Shown here: piece after piece, positions 60,192 to 64,000 of the stretch
Layout of the letters: each line of letters starts with the position of its first letter
Numbering within the stretch: the first letter of the stretch is position 1
From: Anthoceros angustus
Lineage: Eukaryota; Streptophyta; Anthocerotopsida; Anthocerotales; Anthocerotaceae
Length of the DNA stretch: 64,000 nt
NCBI GenBank assembly: GCA_010909165.1
Contig: VJWM01000151.1
Location: 62,001-126,000, forward strand
Direction of reading: 5' to 3'
Made by a program: the position numbers and the translations under genes
Notes under the pieces: generated by a model
The model's input: the letters and a program-made list of their open reading frames with translations, nothing else
Told to the model about the DNA's origin: nothing
Database searches by the model: none

Positions 60192-61000
60192 GTTCCTGGG
60201 TAGATGTCTGATTCAGGGATGATGTGAACCTTTCCCTTCCCCTTTGCTCGACGTAGTTTTTCATATGCCTCCGTAGTCATGCCCGGCAGCTCCTCCTCTT
60301 CAAGGTTCGAAGAGACATGTTTTCTTGGCGACCCTCGTACAGGTGCTTTTGGAGCCGGAGGTGAAGCTATGGAATGTTGAGATGTAGAGGCATAGGTGGG
60401 AGAACTAGGGAGAGGTGCGGGGTGGGAGAAGGGTGGGTGTGGAAGAAGTGGCGGGGTGGGAGGGGCGGAGTGGGAGAAGGAGCTGGGGTGGGTAAAGGAA
60501 CAGCATCTGCGATGGGAGGAGGCACAGGGTCTGGGTTGGGAGAGGGGCTGGGAAGGGGCGTTTGAGATGCAAATTGGGGCCCCGATCCTTTACTTTTCAC
60601 CCCTTTTCGGGCAGCCAGCATCTGCTTGAGCAGATCCGAAGTGTGGACATGGCGATTCTTCAGCCCACCGTGGCCAACAGTCCCCTTTGCCACGGATAGA
60701 TTAGACCCAAGCTCGCTCCCGGTCGCTCCATGCACAAGCTTGGGATCCACCACTGCTGCATGTGCCACAAGAGGATCGGATCGGCACGCAAGCACGGGCT
60801 TTTCCAGTCGCGGCGCGCATCAAGATCCACAAGCTCCTCAACTCCAACACACCGAGAGTAGTGACAACCGCATCCTCCACAAGGCGAGGAGCGATAAGCA
60901 CATCGTCCCATGGAGGAGGAGTGACAAGCACCTCCTCGAGCTCAAGCTCCTCATTGTCTGCGAGGGGCACATCCTTCACCGGTATCATGCCTATAGGCAT
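60192..61000 (-). pseudogene. N-terminal, proline-rich part of unknown gene
   Basis: It starts at the ATG at 60998-61000 (MPIGMIPVKDVPLADNEE), inside the palindrome at 60981-61006 and overlapping the last 50 nt of the gypsy pol frame. It continues ELELEEVLVTPPPWDDVLIA, then changes frame twice around 60790-60850. The next part is DPKLVHGATGSELGSNLSVA and SDLLKQMLAARKGVKSKG, then a long Pro-rich run (PLPSPSPNPDPVPPPIADAV). Another frame change leads to APKAPVRGSPRKHVSSNLEE, EELPGMTTEAYEKLRRAKGK and IIPESDIYPGTG. The order and strand fit one protein broken by three or four small indels. Its Pro-rich linker suggests an intrinsically disordered region. Confidence 0.45.
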
Positions 61001-61397
61001 GATACCTTTTCACCCGCCACCCGTTCACACGAGTGGGCAACAGTTCACCATCCAACTGCCGAAGTTGAACGGACCCATTGGCGTATACCTGTACCACCTA
61101 GTAAGGTCCCATCCATCGCAAGTGGAGTTTACTTGGGAAATGCATATGGCGGCTGTCATAAAGAAGGGCTAAATCCCCCTCCTTCACATACTCTTGGGTC
61201 CGGAGCCTTTTGTCGTGCCACAACTTGCGCTGATTCTGTACCAGTTGCATTCTCTGCTGCGCCTCTTCTCGACCCTCCGTATGCTGAACAAACCCTAGCA
61301 AGCGTTCGAGTTGGCTCTCCTCATCCGTTAAGCGTCTCTCCATCATGGCGGAGTGTTGGCACCTCAAACTCTCACAGCATAGCAGGCGAGTGCCCAT
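60951..61397 (-). pseudogene. Ty3/gypsy pol, integrase C-terminal part
   Basis: The frame carries hallmarks of the integrase C-terminal (GPY/F) region of plant Ty3/gypsy elements: RLTDEESQLERL, KLWHDKRLRTQEYVKEGDLA, LLYDSRHMHFPSKLHLRWMG, PY, then VVQVYANGSVQLRQLDGELL, PTRVNGWRVKRYHA and a stop at 60951-60953. A single in-frame TAG (61098-61100) interrupts it right after the GPY motif; the frame is otherwise intact. No chromodomain is seen after the GPY region. The element lies on the minus strand. Confidence 0.88.
60981..61006. repeat. 26-bp perfect palindrome at pol stop / ATG overlap
   Basis: GGTATCATGCCTA is followed immediately by its exact reverse complement TAGGCATGATACC, with no spacer. 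On the minus strand it encodes RYHAYRHDT at the end of pol and supplies the ATG of the downstream gene. Confidence 0.95.
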
Positions 61398-61399
61398 AG

Positions 61400-61915
61400 G
61401 CTAGGTAATACTGAGTTCTCTGTAGTTACCTTCTCTGCCGTCGAAGGCCCATAGCGTGATGGTAGCTTTGTATCGATCGTGCGCATAATTGACCGTGGTA
61501 GGGGATCACGGCCGGGATGACCCGTTGGACTTCTCCGTCAATCCGTTGGCCTTTGGGTTATAGGGGCCGTTTTGCGATAATGATGCCAAAATAGTCCGTC
61601 ATTACTATCACATCATTGAAATAAGGTTTTCATAACACCGTACAGCGGACAATACTTGTGATGATGTTTTCAGAGGAATTTGGCCACCATGCTTGCTAAG
61701 TCCGTCCTAGTTGCTACCGCCTCCACCCACCTGGTGCAGTAGTCCGTTGCCACCAAGATGTACCGCTTTGTGTGTGCCTGGGTGGGGTAGGGCATAGGCC
61801 AGCCAATCGTCACTTCTCAAAAGGCGCTAGTGCCAGTATGGGCACCAACGGCCATTGTGTTGTGGGAGTCGGCTTCCCGATCCGCTGACAAGCATCACAT
61901 CTCTTCACAAATTGG
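61400..61915 (-). pseudogene. Ty3/gypsy integrase core, decayed
   Basis: On the minus strand the frames carry KRCDACQRIGKPTPTTQWPL (second half of the HHCC zinc finger), then KRYILVATDYCTRWVEAVAT and RTDLASMVAKFL (start of the catalytic core, with the D of ATDY), and later NGPYNPKANGLTEKSN, the region normally holding the catalytic Glu. These pieces lie in three frames with stops and a missing stretch between them, so it is inactive as written. It leads directly into the C-terminal part at 61397. Reverse transcriptase and RNase H are not in the window upstream of 61915. Confidence 0.82.
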
Positions 61916-62580
61916 TGTGTAAAGAGTAAAAAAAAGTAAACATACATATGTGAAAAATCTGGACAAATAAAAAGAAGAACGTGGAGACTTTATAAATATG
62001 CAAGAGATAGGAAGTCCCCATCTACACCCGGGCGATGGAACAACCCTCTAGAGGCCCCAAGCGCCAAAGGGGACTAGCCCCCCATTGTCAACCCCGATTC
62101 AAAGAGACAAATAAGCAATGAAAGAAACAGCAAGATATTGTTTCTTTCACAACTACATTGTCCGTGGACTGAAAGAGATTTCTTTTTCAAGAATCGCTAT
62201 TTAATTTATCTATGTTCTAAGATTCGGTTTTTGTAACCAGATTCTAATATACTTATTTAGACTTTTAATCGAGTACATCATTTTTAGATGATAAACAAAC
62301 ATGACAAATTTTGAAGACCCCAAAATGGAAGTTGGTCTTTTTTATGCTTAATGTCCACCTGAGGTCAAGAAGTTAAACTTTTGATTGACAATTTCATCTT
62401 GAAACACAATTCTCCATTCATTGTAGATTATTGTAGCAGACAAGGTAATGTATACAACTCCCATCACCTTTTCCGCCTTCTCAATTTCTCAAGTGTACAA
62501 AAAAATGTACATATATAAAGTCCCCAATTCAAATCACTTCCATTGACCAGGGGCGGAACAAACATGCAGATAAGCTTTGT
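61916..62580. other. AT-rich spacer, no gene seen
   Basis: No sustained coding frame. It contains a 10-bp stem (62119-62128 with 62140-62149, TGAAAGAAAC / GTTTCTTTCA) and a GC-richer patch at 62030-62090 with GGCCCC and GGGGACTAGCCCCCC. By position it could be a decayed piece of the gypsy element or an insertion into it, since the rest of pol is missing. Confidence 0.4.
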
Positions 62581-63170
62581 ATCATGAGCTTCTCGTGATC
62601 CTAAGGATGCAGCAATCATTGTGAAAGGTAGGTCTCTTCTTACATGAGCCGTTACAGTTTGACCTTTGAAATGGTGCACAAATTTCCTTTTCTTTGGTCT
62701 GGTGCAACGTTGTGATCTGGATCATGTGCTGATACTTGGAGGTGGACTTGCAGAGAAGGTGCGTATAAGTAGGAAGCCGAAGGGGTGGAGGCCAGGGCCA
62801 GGAGGTGAATCTAAGTACGATGACTCGAAGTCTGAGTATGATGCTCAAAGCGTAGAGGTTGATCGGGACCAGGATTTTTGTCCAAATTTCAAAAGAAACT
62901 GACCTAAGCAACCAAAGCTTTATTAGTATGCATGTACGGCCTTGCTGGAAAGAAAACGAGTATCACCACATCCTCCATAATGCTGTTTTACTGAAGGGCG
63001 ATGATACACATGTCCCTTGTATCAAGCGGATCCTCATAATCGTATTGTAGCAAATGTTGATTGCGCCTATGGCCACACTCTTTGTGGAGGATCGATAATT
63101 CGCTTTCTATGTGAATAAAGTAAAACATATGTGCAAAAAAAAAGACAAAAAAATAAAATAAGGAAGATCT
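62581..63170. other. Unassigned sequence
   Basis: A 109-codon minus-strand frame (62582-62911) and a 78-codon plus-strand frame (62666-62902) overlap. Neither shows domain features or a protein-like composition, so no gene is called. Poly-A tracts (63136-63160) suggest a possible old insertion boundary. Confidence 0.3.
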
Positions 63171-63177
63171 GTTTTTT

Positions 63178-63270
63178 AGAAAAGGAAATCGAATATTTGG
63201 TAAATATTCCTACTGAGGAAGAAATGGAAGAAATAATCCGAGAGTTGGAAAATACTCCCAGAGTTGGATG
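63178..63270 (+). pseudogene. Short acidic coding-like stretch
   Basis: It reads LEKEIEYLVNIPTEEEMEEI and IRELENTP before a TGA. It is strongly acidic and helical, with no start codon visible. It may belong to the same former gene as the acidic frame at 63.45-63.77 kb. Confidence 0.25.
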
Positions 63271-63448
63271 ACAACACGTTGAAACTCAGATGTGACTTGT
63301 AGAGAGAACCCATATTGAGTGATTTGAAGGACAACACGTGAAAGGAATTTGACAGGTGCGTTTTACTCTACGTATTTGAATAGCGCAAACTGGAAGACAT
63401 TCGTCATTCTATGAAGTCAAAACTAAAATCGTTCAACTTCTAAGGCCT

Positions 63449-63774
63449 CTTGAAATGGAGGTTGGCGGCCTTTTTACTCATGAGGAAAAGAATATCCTTC
63501 CTCAAGAAGAAAATGAATATCAATGTAGATATATGTATTCAAGAAAAACAAATATTTGTACGACGACATTCTTCCAAAAGAAGAGGACAAATATAAGGAG
63601 GATATTATTTCTACTCAAGAAGTAAACCAATATGCCGAGCAAAATTTTACGCATCTTGAATCTAGATACGTTTTTTCTGAAGAAAGAAGAGAATATGAGT
63701 ATGAAGACATTCTTACAAAAGAAGTAAATCAATACGAGAAGACATTCTTACAAATCACGATCACGACATTGTGA
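63449..63774 (+). pseudogene. Acidic, Tyr-rich repeat-bearing frame
   Basis: A first part gives LEMEVGGLFTHEEKNILPQE and ENEYQ, then shifts by one base near 63545. The second part (63556-63774) reads MYDDILPKEEDKYKEDIIST, QEVNQYAEQNFTHLESRYVF and SEERREYEYEDILTKEVNQY before TGA. DILPKE/DILTKE and EVNQY occur twice each, so the protein is repetitive. No family is recognised. The codon-level repeats suggest a true former coding sequence. Confidence 0.3.
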
Positions 63775-63820
63775 ATGTGGGCCCAAGGGTCTTCAGCCTT
63801 ATTTTGACGACTTTATTAAC

Positions 63821-63960
63821 TTAGGAAATAGTTAGCTATATTGGGAAATAGCTAACTATATTGGGAAATAGCTAGTTATATTGGGAAATAGATAGCTATA
63901 TTGGAAAAAAAAACTAGCTGTATTAAGAAATAACTAGTTATATTATGAAATAGCTGCTAT
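63821..63960 (+). repeat. 20-bp tandem repeat
   Basis: Units of TTGGGAAATAGCTA(A/G)(C/T)TATA start at 63841, 63861 and 63881 with exact 20-bp spacing, with decayed copies on both sides. Each unit contains a small internal palindrome (TAGCTA or CTAG). Confidence 0.88.
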
Positions 63961-64000
63961 TATAATACCTTCTAAGTTAGGCAGTGCACTTGCCTGGGCC

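Noticed and set aside
62582-62911. 109-codon minus-strand frame
   Set aside because: No recognisable motifs, hydrophobic and Pro-rich by chance, overlapped by an equally poor plus-strand frame.

Overview
The window looks like nuclear DNA of a land plant. It has a Ty3/gypsy integrase remnant, a CACTA (En/Spm-type) transposon end with dense subterminal repeats, GT/AG splice signals, a plant-like TATA promoter and no bacterial operon structure. The species cannot be named from sequence alone, and no housekeeping gene, rRNA, tRNA or CRISPR array was seen.

1-49834 is one direct tandem array, entering from the left and ending inside the window. The complete unit is about 3.9 kb (cleanest copy 15270-19165). 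I divide it into modules in fixed order: A (starts ATG-GCT-GCT-CAA), B, C, D, E, T (TATA promoter), F, G, H, I, J, then back to A. All modules lie on the + strand. Fourteen A starts, eleven T promoters and about a dozen I modules are present. The likely reading is one gene per unit: promoter T, 5' exons F to I, intron J, then an Asn/Ser/Pro-rich coding block A to D with internal repeats, ending in E. I do not recognise the product. No copy is open throughout.

Two things dominate the array. Copies are almost identical except at fixed hot spots, nearly all at CpG, where bases are gained or lost. Many units are mosaics, leaving one module and re-entering another at words of about 5-14 shared bases. 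Both fit consensus or assembly artefacts in a methylated array; real recombination plus CpG decay is the alternative. Reading-frame breaks should be judged in that light.

49835-54835 is GC-rich and starts abruptly. It holds no convincing intact gene. It has a 25-bp tandem repeat, LTR-like signals on the minus strand, a broken Glu-rich coiled-coil coding stretch (minus), a 423-bp tandem duplication and many short recurring words.

54836-58290 starts with a CACTA-type terminus and about 700 bp of TTTACAACGT/TTTACAACCT subterminal repeats. An AT-rich stretch, several tandem repeats and hairpins follow. No transposase and no opposite terminus were seen.

58569-61915 is a minus-strand block: a decayed gypsy integrase core, a gypsy pol C-terminus with one in-frame TAG, then an unrecognised gene whose ATG overlaps the pol stop inside a 26-bp perfect palindrome. 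That gene is proline-rich at its start, has a clear intron acceptor, and carries lone in-frame TAG codons.

61916-64000 is AT-rich and mostly featureless, with short acidic coding-like stretches and a 20-bp tandem repeat at the right edge.
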